This document shows positions 24,201-32,597 of a stretch of 40,192 nucleotides of DNA, one piece after another. Location: the NCBI GenBank assembly GCA_050954885.1, contig JBPBPI010000090.1, positions 1-40,192 of the forward strand, in the 5' to 3' direction. The notes under the pieces are model-generated. The model was not told where the DNA came from and made no database searches. It saw only the letters and a program-made list of their open reading frames with translations. The DNA is from JBPBPI01 sp050954885. GTDB taxonomy: Bacteria; Pseudomonadota; Alphaproteobacteria; Caedimonadales; Caedimonadaceae. Numbering within the stretch: the first letter of the stretch is position 1; each line of letters starts with the position of its first letter. A program made the position numbers and the translations under genes.

Positions 24201-26466
24201 CAACAGAATCGGCAGAAATAATCTTATCTTGAAATAATGGTTCAATACCGATGACATAAGGTTGATGCCAAAAAAGTGTATTGGCCTTAAGGGTTCGGCC
24301 TCGACCATTGGCTTCAAATACAGTTGTGGTGGTCTGTGCTTCTAAAATTTTGGTTGTGTTCGGCGTATCTGAAAAACGCGCCTTTAGATTGGTCTTACCC
24401 TGTGCATCTGTTTTTTCATGCAAAGCAGGAAGTCGGTATGGGTTCCAAGGATTTTCCTCAAGACCAAAGTAATATTTTGTATAAGCTTCAAAAGGTTGCG
24501 TGGCCTCAATCAATTCAACAATTGTCTCAACTTTTAAATCAGAAGCAACTGGACCATAATAATAATGAGCTGCAACTTGAACATCAAAATCTTGCAGTGG
24601 TTGAATAATTTTGTCAGAAAAATCAAGTGTGAAATTGATCCGTGGCGGCACAAAATCAGCCAAATAAAATTCAGTTTGACTAACGGAAGATCCTTTAGGG
24701 TCAATATAAGCCTCAATTTTCCAATTACCAGACGTATTTGAATTTTGGGTTGGAAATTCTAAAGTATAACTGCCTGCATTTTGTTCTTGAACAACCTTCG
24801 AAGCCACTTCAACGCCATCTGGTCTTTTCAATTTAAAGGTGAGGGGAATATTTTGAATCGCTTTGTGATTTTGATCCCGGATTAAGGCGGTTAAGCTGAC
24901 GGTTTCACCAGGCCTGTAAATACCGCGTTCGGTAAAGACGAATACGTCAAGATTGTTGTGAACTTGACGGCCTTTAACACCTCGATCGACAAAATCAAAA
25001 ACTTGAGTTTCAGCACGCAAGAATGTAAAATCTTTTTCTTTATTTTGCGCGGTAATCAGCATAAGTGTATCGCTATTTTCACCACGTACAATAGCATCTT
25101 CAAATTTTACATACCCTTGATCATTGGTTTGACCACGGCTTAGTTCGCGGCCATTTCGTGCGATAAGGGTAATTTCTATACCTGACAACATTTTCGCGGT
25201 TTCTAAAGAGCGTGCAAATACATGAAGGCCGTCAGGTCCTTTATAGGTTGACAAACCGATATCTGAAATAATCAGCCATTGCGTTGTTGGACTGTCGTAG
25301 ATTTTTAAGTGGGGATTGGCTTGTAAAATATAAATGCCAGGTTCAAGTTTCTTTTCAATAAGCTGTTCTAGCTTAAGGCCTGCTGTTGTGCGTTGATCGA
25401 TGTCAGACGTAATATCTAAAGAACCTGAGGCAATTTTCTCACCTTGATAATTGGTGATATTGTCGATTTTCCAAGGACTAATATGTTGAAGAAATTCACC
25501 CTGATTAAAAATTTGATGGGAAAATCCATTTAAAGGCAAACGGATAATTTGAAGGTCAACCTTGTTGATATTTAAAACATTGAGGGGAATAATTTGCGGA
25601 CTATGAGCAGGTAGAATATACCCGCGCTCGCGAAAGGCAAGTCCTGGTTTGCGATGAGGCAGAAATAAATTGATGTGTTTATCAGATGTTAATTTATACC
25701 CTTGTTCTCCGGGTAAATCTTTTTTCAACGTTAATTGATAATTGGCACCAAATTCAAGCCCTTTAAAACAAAGCTGATTTTGACGTGCGATAATGGCCAA
25801 ATCTTTAACAACCGGTGCGATAGAGACAAAATTTTCAAAAGAATATTTTCTTTGTGAAAGTAGCGGTTTGGTCCAAGAAAGACAAACTGTTCCAATATCA
25901 GATGTTTCTGGAATATTTTGTTCATAAATATCAAAGACATTAGGATAGCGATTTGTTTTAAGATCAAAATTTTGTGAAATTGTCTTTGGATCTAAGGTGC
26001 CCAATGCTTTTTCATAAATGACTTTAAAATCAGTATTGAGTTTTGTCAATTGTTGCAAAGCAATACATTTTTCATCAACGTCCAGCGCAATTTTATAAGC
26101 ATTTAAGGCATAACCAAAAGATTTTTTAATAGCTTTTTTGTCATAAGAAAAATATTTATCGGCATATGCTTTGGAAAGATAAATCCACGCCACAAAATCT
26201 CTAGGATTATTGCAAACTATTTTTTTAAATTTTTGATTGACATAATAGTAGTCTTTTTGGTTCCAAGCTTGCACCGCTTCAACCTGTGTTTTTAATTTTT
26301 CTTGTTCTGATGTAAACGCTTGTTCTTCTTCTAAAATTTCGTCAAGACACGATTTTGCTATGTCTTCTTGTTGTATATTCAATTGAAAGGAAGGATCAAC
26401 GCTAGAGCTGTAGGAAGCGTTAAATAAAAGTGATAAAAGAAATAGAAAAGAACAAAAATAATTCAT
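21271..26466 (-). CDS. yfhM: Bacterial alpha-2-macroglobulin (YfhM-like)
   Basis: This is a large periplasmic protease trap that works alongside PBP1C to protect the cell when the wall is breached. The ATG at 26466 is preferred because it begins with a signal peptide (MNYFCSFLFLLSLLFNASYS). A TTG at 26529 would bury it, and no strong ribosome site decides. The 1731-residue protein has the A2M_N macroglobulin domains (signature RGIYRPGETVSLTALIRD), and the thioester motif CLEQ at 1289-1292 (YPYTCLEQLSSRL) within the alpha-helical TED domain. The bait region lies before it. Unlike E. coli YfhM it has no lipobox cysteine, so it is probably soluble in the periplasm. Confidence 0.92.
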   Translation of the reverse strand: MNYFCSFLFLLSLLFNASYSSSVDPSFQLNIQQEDIAKSCLDEILEEEQAFTSEQEKLKTQVEAVQAWNQKDYYYVNQKFKKIVCNNPRDFVAWIYLSKAYADKYFSYDKKAIKKSFGYALNAYKIALDVDEKCIALQQLTKLNTDFKVIYEKALGTLDPKTISQNFDLKTNRYPNVFDIYEQNIPETSDIGTVCLSWTKPLLSQRKYSFENFVSIAPVVKDLAIIARQNQLCFKGLEFGANYQLTLKKDLPGEQGYKLTSDKHINLFLPHRKPGLAFRERGYILPAHSPQIIPLNVLNINKVDLQIIRLPLNGFSHQIFNQGEFLQHISPWKIDNITNYQGEKIASGSLDITSDIDQRTTAGLKLEQLIEKKLEPGIYILQANPHLKIYDSPTTQWLIISDIGLSTYKGPDGLHVFARSLETAKMLSGIEITLIARNGRELSRGQTNDQGYVKFEDAIVRGENSDTLMLITAQNKEKDFTFLRAETQVFDFVDRGVKGRQVHNNLDVFVFTERGIYRPGETVSLTALIRDQNHKAIQNIPLTFKLKRPDGVEVASKVVQEQNAGSYTLEFPTQNSNTSGNWKIEAYIDPKGSSVSQTEFYLADFVPPRINFTLDFSDKIIQPLQDFDVQVAAHYYYGPVASDLKVETIVELIEATQPFEAYTKYYFGLEENPWNPYRLPALHEKTDAQGKTNLKARFSDTPNTTKILEAQTTTTVFEANGRGRTLKANTLFWHQPYVIGIEPLFQDKIISADSVASFNVITLNEKGERQAIKKLTYNVYQENQHFTYFQSGNTWNYNAASDDRIIASGVLETQTQGPTSLKLPVKSGRLRIEIMNEDTGVATSFRFNAGWDGQNGLPERPDLIEITLDKASYKIGDKVYLNIVSPYEGELFIAALNNTYQPLYHGQTSAKSNRVEISLDTLAAKQGGLYLMATVFKPGDSKQQKMLNRAMGLIWINIEDAKNKIDLTFHTSEITPPNQDFVIKACVPQPLKDLYLRMSVVDEGILNLSNFEVPNPFDYFFGQTHLQYQIRDSYGFLINPYGTRPVDFNVGGGSGSQNFDIKALSARVYKTLSLVSPILKDFVPEKEGYCTSATFKLPEFAGNVRISAVAWTSDALGHQTQQVIVRDPLEIYLALPQFLAPQDLIQANIEMQNLMGKDESIRLNIKTEGAVSLKSSYDANVTLKNKEQKNISFNLLASDIGLGKITLETFKDKQLLSQKSWEIAIRSSLVRFHQYFWGKIESGQDIKLTQDIFKEYVPGTALLTLNIGTLPTFGADSLAQQLKKYPYTCLEQLSSRLAAYFKSSDSDADALEIANNLDQIYRLQRFDGSFALWNTENYNNDIPWLSVYAIDLLYEANHKKWNINKVILQRTTQWMQNYINNQQSTESLSVKSYIHYILAREGLLPLGTLKYFADNNYNTFTKREDILFMACAFAHLKDVSSAQIWLKRALDFKAILSETDLTLKNLFFESDISKQALMIKIIAESFEDVAILQDMAMVLADKLKNPDLLSTFEKGWLVRAALTLSDLQKPLNLTEQNTNNITNTKVWQRQLSYEDLKSSYALTNKDASPVIYSYTLEGDLKDAKSIPNLGFDLTRQFYNVDGQILSLDKIKSGDCVIVVFDGLLKEADTHEVLLLDLLPAGFEIDGLKIDTFSPDSSLTWLTDLTDLSRVEKREDRFVAAFRLSDTKKFKVAYMARAVTPGQYTYPAASVESMYRPQFSARTDVEKLVIIP

Positions 26467-26590
26467 TGAATTTATACCGTAAAATATAGTTAACTTCACC
26501 TTAGAAGAGACGCAATTAAAGTGCAACAATCAATTTGAAAAATAAGTTATAAAAATAATTTATAAAAAATTAATTTACAAAGGTGTTTAA

Positions 26591-27040
26591 ATGTCGCGAC
26601 CACATCTTGAAGTATCTGTTGGTATTTTAATCAATGAAATGAAAGAAATTTTAATTGCCAAGCGTCCTTTACAAAAATATGGTGGTGGTTTTTGGGAATT
26701 TCCGGGGGGTAAAATTGAGAAAGATGAGAAAGTAAGTCAAGCGTTATATCGTGAATTAGAAGAAGAATTGGGTGTCAAAATTGATTTAAATCATACAACA
26801 TTTTTGGGCAGAACTGAGCATATCTATCCAGAATTTATTTTTCAAAGCCATGTTTTTATTGTGAGATATTGGCACGGTACCCCAAAACCTTTGGAAGGAC
26901 AAGAATTGGTCTGGACACAGCAATTTCAATTTGATCACTATTCGTTTCTACCAGGATGCCAAAAAATTATTGAATTATTAAATCTAAAGACAGAAATTAA
27001 GGAGACAACTCAAAGCTTAGATTCCGGTCTCATTGTTTAA
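26591..27040 (+). CDS. mutT: MutT-type 8-oxo-dGTP diphosphatase (Nudix)
   Basis: MutT hydrolyses oxidised dGTP and so prevents A:T to C:G mutations. The Nudix box is complete: G40-x5-E46-x7-R54-E-L-E-E-E-L-G61-V62. The N-terminus LEVSVGILINEMKEILIAKR and KYGGGFWEFPGGK are typical of MutT. The 149 residues are close to the usual size. It has an AAAGG site about 8 bases before the ATG. Its last 24 bases overlap the end of the convergent ogt gene. Confidence 0.9.
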   Translation: MSRPHLEVSVGILINEMKEILIAKRPLQKYGGGFWEFPGGKIEKDEKVSQALYRELEEELGVKIDLNHTTFLGRTEHIYPEFIFQSHVFIVRYWHGTPKPLEGQELVWTQQFQFDHYSFLPGCQKIIELLNLKTEIKETTQSLDSGLIV

Positions 27041-27559
27041 TAGTGTTTGTTTAAGGTCAGATCCCCAACGATAGCCCCCCAAATCACCATTGCCACGTAA
27101 AATACGATGGCAAGGAATGATAAAAGATAACGGATTGGCGGCAATTGCGGTGCCAACAGCACGTACAGCTTTGGGTTGATTGATGGCCAAAGCAATTTGG
27201 CCATAAGTCATGGTTTGGCCAGAAAAAATGTTTAACAATTGTTGCCATACGTTGATTTGAAAATCAGTCCCACTTATTTTAAAAGAAACTTTCTGATCTT
27301 TATGGATAAATATTTTCTGGCCCCAATCATGAATAAGAGTGTCATTTTGAGTAAATTTTTTAAGATCATGCTTTTTGCAAAAATGACTGTTTATTTTGAT
27401 AATTTCTTCTCCACAATGTGTGAAATAAAGACCCAAAACATCACCTGATGTTGCATGTATTAAAACAGATCCATAAGGTGACAGATATTGACCCGCATAA
27501 ATATCCTGATCTTTCAAAATATTTCGAAAATCTTGTACCGAATGAAAAAAATTTGACAT
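27017..27559 (-). CDS. ogt: Methylated-DNA-protein-cysteine methyltransferase
   Basis: This suicide enzyme takes the alkyl group from O6-alkylguanine in DNA. The ATG at 27559 gives 180 residues and has GAGATG placed well upstream. Upstream in-frame starts at 27565 and 27613 are possible. The DNA-binding helix-turn-helix and active site are FQINVWQQLLNI, TMTYGQIALAINQPKAVRAV, and IIPCHRIL with acceptor C150. DLGGYRWGSDLKQTLL completes the family ending. Confidence 0.93.
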   Translation of the reverse strand: MSNFFHSVQDFRNILKDQDIYAGQYLSPYGSVLIHATSGDVLGLYFTHCGEEIIKINSHFCKKHDLKKFTQNDTLIHDWGQKIFIHKDQKVSFKISGTDFQINVWQQLLNIFSGQTMTYGQIALAINQPKAVRAVGTAIAANPLSFIIPCHRILRGNGDLGGYRWGSDLKQTLLNNETGI

Positions 27560-27612
27560 TGTCATCTCAAAAATAAAAATGCTTATTTTTAAAACCATAA
27601 ACTTTATTTGCA

Positions 27613-27661
27613 AAAAAATAAAGCCTTAGTGTTATTAAATAGTCAATAACACTAAGGCTTT
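27613..27661 (-). terminator. Rho-independent terminator of the secreted repeat protein gene
   Basis: AAAGCCTTAGTGTTATT (27620-27636) and its exact reverse complement (27645-27661) form a 17-bp stem with an 8-base loop. On the minus strand it is followed by ATTTTTT, so it ends the transcript of the gene at 27700-29379. Confidence 0.88.
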
Positions 27662-27699
27662 AAAATGATTTAATAAATTAAGTTTTAAACAATCATTAT

Positions 27700-29379
27700 T
27701 TAAATATCATCATCAAGATTAGAGCTTTGCACAATTGAAGATCTGGGTGTTGTGCTTTCTATATCATCATCTGAATCTAAACCATAATTAGGATTTAATA
27801 TTTCGCCAAAATTATGATCTCGTGCTTCTTTATATGTTTTTTTGATGAATTTTTCATATTCTCTACCATGAAGATCTTGAGTTGGAATGCATTCTACATT
27901 TTTTACTTTATATCCACGTGTTCCATCGTCATATTCTTTTTCGTCTTGAAAGATCATTTTGAGTTTTACCCATTCTCTTTCAACCAAATTTTCCACACTT
28001 ATATCGGTGCCGTTTTTCACGGCTATTGCATTATTATAAGGAATAATGGAGAAACCTTCTTCTTGAGATTTATTATCCTCTAATTTAAACTTTCTTCCAA
28101 TATTTAGAAAACCGTTATCATCTTCTTTATAAATAACAAAAGCTTGATTATCTTTCATATAATGACGTCCAATAATTTCAATCTCATTCATTGGTTCAAT
28201 AAGGAGATCTGCTTTGACAATGGGTTCAGAACTATCATCGGTTATATTATTTTGAACAATTCCCATAACAATAGCACCACTGGGTGTTTCATTTTCTCTA
28301 TTTTCGTAAGGGATCATGTAAAGATCTCCACCCAAATGTTCACCATCAGCAATATCATTTGTGCCATAAATATGCTGTAAAGTCTTATCATATACTAAAT
28401 AATTTTCATCTTCATCACGAATAAAGTTGCCAAAAATAATTCTTGAAGGAGTATCAGCTTTTAGCGCCCCATCAACAAGATTATTTAAACGCCATTTAAT
28501 TGATCCACGTAAGTTATGCAAGTGACCGCAAATTTCTGGAAAAAATGTATTATATTGTGTTTCATCAAACACTGTTGTATCAAATGCTCTTACTTTTCGA
28601 AACTTTTCTCGAGCAATAAATTTTCTTTTTAAATCTTCAGCAATTGGATCTAATTCTGTTTTTGGAGAAGGAAGATATCTAGGTGTAGGAAAATATCTAG
28701 GTGTAGGAAGATGATATAGTATGGGTTGTGGTGCACGATTTTTTTGGGCAACTACAATTGGTTTAGTTGCCGCATTAAAATTACCGAAGAATGCTGCAAA
28801 TGGATTTTGTTCAGCTACCGGTTGAGGTGCACTTGGTGCAGATGCTGGTGCTGCATTAACATTGCCAAAAAATGCTGCAAATGGATTTTGTCCAGCTACC
28901 GGTTGAGGTGTGCTTGGTGCAGATGCTGGTGCCGCATTAAAATTACCGAAGAATGCTGCAAATGGATTTTGTCCAGCTGCTGGTTGAGGTGCACTTGGTG
29001 CAGATGCTGGTGCTGCATTAACATTGCCAAAAAATGCTGCAAATGGATTTTGTTCAGCTACCGGTTGAGGTGCACTTGGTGCAGATGCTGGTGCCGCATT
29101 AACATTGCCAAAAAATGCTGCAAATGGATTTTGTCCAGCTACTGGTTGAGGCGTACTTGGTGCAGATGCTGGTGCTGCATTAAAATTGCCGAAGAATGCT
29201 GCAAACGGATCTTGAGAGTTTACAGATTGAACTGATGTTGGTTTTTTCTTTACTTGTGTATTATTAAACTGTGAAAAAAATGTGCTAAAATCAGCTGAAA
29301 AAGCGTAATTTGACGATAAGCTTAGCAAAGAACTGCTAAGCAAAAACACACTAAAGATTTTTGTATTCCTAGTTTTCAT
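27700..29379 (-). CDS. Secreted protein with 27-residue tandem repeats, unknown function
   Basis: The 559-residue protein starts with a signal peptide (SVFLLSSSLLSLSSNYAFSA, cleavage near residue 28). Residues 56-204 are five full copies and one partial copy of a 27-residue repeat, QNPFAAFFGNxNAAPASAPS followed by xPQPVAx. A short PTPRY/F repeat and a Lys/Arg segment (about 238-250) follow. The C-terminal about 300 residues are acidic and hydrophilic (DDDIESTTPRSSIVQSSNLDDDI at the very end, quoted in part as TTPRSSIVQSSNLDDDI), with no domain I recognise. An AGGA site lies 7 bases before the ATG. Repeats with Phe-rich hydrophobic cores joined by Ala/Pro/Ser linkers resemble surface or host-exposed proteins. 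An effector or adhesin role is only a guess. Confidence 0.8.
   Translation of the reverse strand: MKTRNTKIFSVFLLSSSLLSLSSNYAFSADFSTFFSQFNNTQVKKKPTSVQSVNSQDPFAAFFGNFNAAPASAPSTPQPVAGQNPFAAFFGNVNAAPASAPSAPQPVAEQNPFAAFFGNVNAAPASAPSAPQPAAGQNPFAAFFGNFNAAPASAPSTPQPVAGQNPFAAFFGNVNAAPASAPSAPQPVAEQNPFAAFFGNFNAATKPIVVAQKNRAPQPILYHLPTPRYFPTPRYLPSPKTELDPIAEDLKRKFIAREKFRKVRAFDTTVFDETQYNTFFPEICGHLHNLRGSIKWRLNNLVDGALKADTPSRIIFGNFIRDEDENYLVYDKTLQHIYGTNDIADGEHLGGDLYMIPYENRENETPSGAIVMGIVQNNITDDSSEPIVKADLLIEPMNEIEIIGRHYMKDNQAFVIYKEDDNGFLNIGRKFKLEDNKSQEEGFSIIPYNNAIAVKNGTDISVENLVEREWVKLKMIFQDEKEYDDGTRGYKVKNVECIPTQDLHGREYEKFIKKTYKEARDHNFGEILNPNYGLDSDDDIESTTPRSSIVQSSNLDDDI
28768..29214 (-). repeat. 81-bp tandem repeats, five and a half copies with a three-unit super-repeat
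   Basis: Six adjacent units encode QNPFAAFFGN(F/V)NAAPAS... The variable sites (F or V at position 11, T or A at 21, last residue G or E) run F-T-G, V-A-E, V-A-G, F-T-G, V-A-E, F. So units 1-2 match units 4-5, as expected if a three-unit 243-bp block was duplicated. Frame is kept because 81 is a multiple of three. Confidence 0.9.
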
Positions 29380-29545
29380 TATTATGTCCTTAAATATAAA
29401 ATAAAAAATATTAATTTTGCCAATGCAGCAAATGTATATCAGGTATTAATCTATATGGCAATAAAATTGATTGCTTGACAAAAATTATGAATAATAGAAA
29501 AAATTTTGACTAAAATATCTATTTAAAATAAAATAAAACTTAGTT

Positions 29546-29605
29546 TATGTTTATTTAATAAAAAAAGGTTGAGTGACCTCAACCTTTTTTTATTAAATAA
29601 ACATA
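29546..29605. terminator. Long perfect hairpin, probably a bidirectional terminator
   Basis: A 28-bp perfect stem (29546-29573 with 29578-29605) closes a TGAC loop. Its core is AAAAAAAGGTTGAG against CTCAACCTTTTTTT, which is a classic terminator on both strands. The outer 14 pairs are AT-only, and the stem is longer than termination needs. It lies 12 bases after the end of the ferritin-like gene (minus strand). Confidence 0.8.
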
Positions 29606-29617
29606 TCTTTTAAAAAA

Positions 29618-30085
29618 TTAACTGCCGGTTGCTTTATACTCGCCTTCAATTTCTTGATCTAACCAACGTTGGTGGCGATGTTCATCATTTAAGGCGCGGC
29701 TAAGGGATTCCGATAATTCTGTGGGCTTATCTGGATGAGAATTAATATTTTCATAAGCTTCAACAGTATCTTGCTCGTTGTTTAACATGGCTTTTAAAAT
29801 AGTTCGATCCGTAGACAAAGAGGCAATTTTTACTTTTCCTTCAGTTAAAATGCCTTTAAGATCCGGCCCTGAAGGAGGTGTTACACTGTGTTGTGTCAAA
29901 TAATGAGAAAAAGTATCAACATGACGTTGATGATCGCCTTTAAATTCTTCTAATTTTTGTTTATAAATAGGATCTTGAAGTCGATCAATTGCCGCTTGAT
30001 ATGCTTTGATTGCATCATAATCAAGTTCAACAATTGCTTTTAACGCATCTGTAAATTTGTTTTGTGTACCTGCAAATGTAACCAT
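29618..30085 (-). CDS. Ferritin-like four-helix protein (DUF2383/PA2169 family)
   Basis: The ATG at 30085 has an AGAGG site about 8 bases upstream; an upstream in-frame start at 30130 lacks one. The 155-residue product is all helical. It carries helix-borne Glu/His pairs typical of the PA2169 family: ELDYDAIKAYQAAI, GDHQRHVDTF, NEQDTVEAYEN and LNDEHRHQRWLDQEI. These may bind a di-metal centre. The physiological role of the family is not established; stress protection is often suggested. No signal peptide is present. Confidence 0.85.
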   Translation of the reverse strand: MVTFAGTQNKFTDALKAIVELDYDAIKAYQAAIDRLQDPIYKQKLEEFKGDHQRHVDTFSHYLTQHSVTPPSGPDLKGILTEGKVKIASLSTDRTILKAMLNNEQDTVEAYENINSHPDKPTELSESLSRALNDEHRHQRWLDQEIEGEYKATGS

Positions 30086-30216
30086 TTTTATGCCTCTTTT
30101 TTTATAAAACAACTCTTCATTTGATCGCATGTTTTTTAAAAAGGCAACTATAAGAGTCTATTGAATAAGTTTAAATATAAAATAGAATTAAACTTTATAT
30201 TTTCAAAAAATTATTT

Positions 30217-31644
30217 TTACACATCAGAATTTAAAGGTAAATCTGTTTCAAAATCGTATGAATCCTCTTCATAAGCGTTTTCATCTTCTGGCTCTTGTTG
30301 ATTATCCATTTTGGCTTGTTGTTCTGCCTGTTGAACTTTATCTAAATAAATTTGAGAATATTGTTGATCCACCAAATTTTTCAAATTTTTAAAGGCTTGC
30401 AAGTCTTTGCCACCCAATTTGCCGGCAGGGACCATTTTAACGCTAGCGGGATTGATCTGTACTTGGCCTCGAATAAGTTCATAATGAAGATGGGGGCCTG
30501 TGGTCGCACCAGTCATACCAACATATCCAATAATTTGTCCTTGCTTAACGCTTTTGCCAACATTTAATCCTTTAACAATACGGCTTAGGTGGGCATAGGC
30601 TGTTGAAAATTCACCATTATGTTTGATTTTAATGTAATTACCGTAATTTGCATAGGGACCAACTTGTACAACTGTACCATCACCTGATGCCATAATGGGG
30701 GTTCCAATGGGGGCTGCGAAATCAATTCCTTTATGCGCTTTGGTGTATCCTAAAATTGGGTGTTTACGATTACCAAAACCTGATGATATTCGGGCACCAT
30801 CAATGGGTGTACGCAAAAGACCTTTTTTAATACTTTCACCATGTTGATTGTAAAATTCACCTGATTCTCCTTTATTTTTAAAGAAGTAAAGATGTAGTTT
30901 TTTATTTTTAAGGGTAAGTGTTGCATACAGTAACTCGCCTGGTTCTTCTTTCAAGCCTTTTTCATCGGCTCGCATATCATAAAGAAGGCCATAGCTATCT
31001 CCCGGTTGAAAGCTGCGCTGAAAATCGACATCGTAACCATAAGCTTGGATCATTTTATGTAAAATCTTAACCGGGACACCTTCTTTTCGCGCATCGCTGT
31101 AAAGACTGTCTTTAATAAGACCACGCGTCTCACGAATTACACGGTTTAATTTAACATCATGTTTTTCAAATAATAATTTTTTATCAGAAGTACGATTGAT
31201 CCAAAATTCTTTATCAATTGAAGGACGAAAATAAAGAGATTCAAAAACTTTTTTGGCAGGATGAGTCTCATCTGGGACAAAAGTGACATAAATTTCGTGA
31301 TGAAGTTTTAAATCTTTAGGATTGAAATGTTTTTTTAAAATATCAATAATTTCATGAGCTTCATTTTTATCAATTTTAGCCCCTGTTAAAAGAGATAATA
31401 AAGTATCTCCTTTTTGAATTTTTAAAGTAATTTCATAAATACTTTTATCATCTTCCGCTGACTCTATTGTCTCTTCTTTTTTGTTATTTGTATCAATATC
31501 AGATGTAGTTGAAAGAGGAGAATCGCTGGATTGAGTTTCAATTTTGGATGGAAAAAAAGTATTGAAATTATAAAATACGTAAGCACAAACAATTAAAGTT
31601 ATCAGCAAACTTGATAAAAAACCTAAGATTATGCGCTTTGACAT
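30217..31644 (-). CDS. M23 family metallo-endopeptidase (MepM-like)
   Basis: This peptidoglycan DD-endopeptidase trims cross-links in the periplasm. The 475-residue protein has an N-terminal membrane helix (about 5-28), a Ser/Thr/acidic linker and a LysM/OapA-like region (EITLKIQKGDTLLSLL, about 71-86). A Csd3-type middle domain follows, then the peptidase domain (about 283-400), with zinc ligands H304 and D308 (HKGID), H352 (YAHL), and H385/H387 (GPHLHYE). The C-terminal 50 residues are Gln/Glu/Asp-rich. It is divergent from the chpT gene, sharing a 146-base upstream region. Confidence 0.92.
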   Translation of the reverse strand: MSKRIILGFLSSLLITLIVCAYVFYNFNTFFPSKIETQSSDSPLSTTSDIDTNNKKEETIESAEDDKSIYEITLKIQKGDTLLSLLTGAKIDKNEAHEIIDILKKHFNPKDLKLHHEIYVTFVPDETHPAKKVFESLYFRPSIDKEFWINRTSDKKLLFEKHDVKLNRVIRETRGLIKDSLYSDARKEGVPVKILHKMIQAYGYDVDFQRSFQPGDSYGLLYDMRADEKGLKEEPGELLYATLTLKNKKLHLYFFKNKGESGEFYNQHGESIKKGLLRTPIDGARISSGFGNRKHPILGYTKAHKGIDFAAPIGTPIMASGDGTVVQVGPYANYGNYIKIKHNGEFSTAYAHLSRIVKGLNVGKSVKQGQIIGYVGMTGATTGPHLHYELIRGQVQINPASVKMVPAGKLGGKDLQAFKNLKNLVDQQYSQIYLDKVQQAEQQAKMDNQQEPEDENAYEEDSYDFETDLPLNSDV

Positions 31645-31790
31645 TCAACCCCTTGTCTGTTTTATATTTTGAGAAAATATATACATATACACATGCGGTC
31701 AAAGCGTCTATAATAAAATAAAATTTTTTATCTTCATTTTAAAGAGAATTCACATTAAATTTTAATAAAAACCAAAGGGATATAGCGATT

Positions 31791-32435
31791 GTGATAGAAG
31801 ATTTAAAATTTGCACAAATGTTATGTTCACGCCTTTGTCATGATTTAATTACGCCCATCAGTGCCATCAACAGTGGATTTGAAATTTTACAAGAATGTGA
31901 AGCGGATGATCAAAAGATGCTTATGGATCTGACAAAAAGCAGTGCTGAAACCGCGGCGCGACGGTTGACTTTTTATAGAGCCGCTTATGGATATTCAGGT
32001 ATTGATACGTCATCAAAATTTATATTTGTTAAAAAACTCATGGAAGATTTTTTAATATCTCTTAAAATTAATTTAAAATGGTCTGATAATGAAAAATGTA
32101 ACCAAAATCTTGAGCTTTTACATAATTTAAATTTATGGTCCAAAATTTTATTAAATTCTGTACTACTCGCGAGTGAGGCTTTACCTTATGGCGGTGAAAT
32201 TTGTATAAAATTTGATGTAGTTAACGATAGGTTTAAATTTTGTTTTGGTGTTAAAGGAAAAATTATTGGTTTTCGTCCTGAACTTTTAAATGCGCTTCAA
32301 AACAAACTTGACGTTCAAGATTATACTCCTCAAGTCATACACGGCATATTATTGCTGAAATTATATCAAAAATTAAATGTCAAATTTCAGATGAATGCGA
32401 TACAAGATCAAGAATTTTCTTTTGAAATTATTTAG
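31791..32435 (+). CDS. chpT: Histidine phosphotransferase ChpT-like
   Basis: ChpT passes phosphate from the hybrid kinase CckA to CtrA and CpdR in the alphaproteobacterial cell-cycle relay. The 214 residues begin with a GTG codon (AAAGGG site upstream). The HPT helix LCSRLCHDLITPISAINSGF carries the phosphorylated His H17. A degenerate, ATP-lid-free HATPase-like half follows, with GGEICIKFDV and a long helix HGILLLKLYQKL. There is no N box or G box, as expected for ChpT. Confidence 0.87.
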   Translation: MIEDLKFAQMLCSRLCHDLITPISAINSGFEILQECEADDQKMLMDLTKSSAETAARRLTFYRAAYGYSGIDTSSKFIFVKKLMEDFLISLKINLKWSDNEKCNQNLELLHNLNLWSKILLNSVLLASEALPYGGEICIKFDVVNDRFKFCFGVKGKIIGFRPELLNALQNKLDVQDYTPQVIHGILLLKLYQKLNVKFQMNAIQDQEFSFEII

Positions 32436-32597
32436 ACCATAGCTCCAATTCCAAATTTTTTGATATTTCCGACTCAATTAAGTTTTGTCATTAAAATTTA
32501 AACTTTATTCAAAGATGAAAGAAAAAGCTTTTCAGCCAACCCGATAAATTTTATAAGTAATAATTAGAGATTTTGATGGGCAACTTGGAAGGAGTTT

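Noticed and set aside
28768..29214. CRISPR-like array
   Set aside because: The repeats are contiguous, coding and without unique spacers, and no cas gene is nearby.
28726..29235. Plus-strand frame rich in Cys and Trp (CRCWCC repeats)
   Set aside because: It is the antisense of the 81-bp repeats of the secreted protein. It stays open only because the repeat length is a multiple of three, and it has no ribosome site.
31645..31790. CtrA binding site (TTAA-N7-TTAA) between the M23 and chpT genes
   Set aside because: TTAA words occur but none have the 7-base spacing. They are frequent by chance in such AT-rich DNA.
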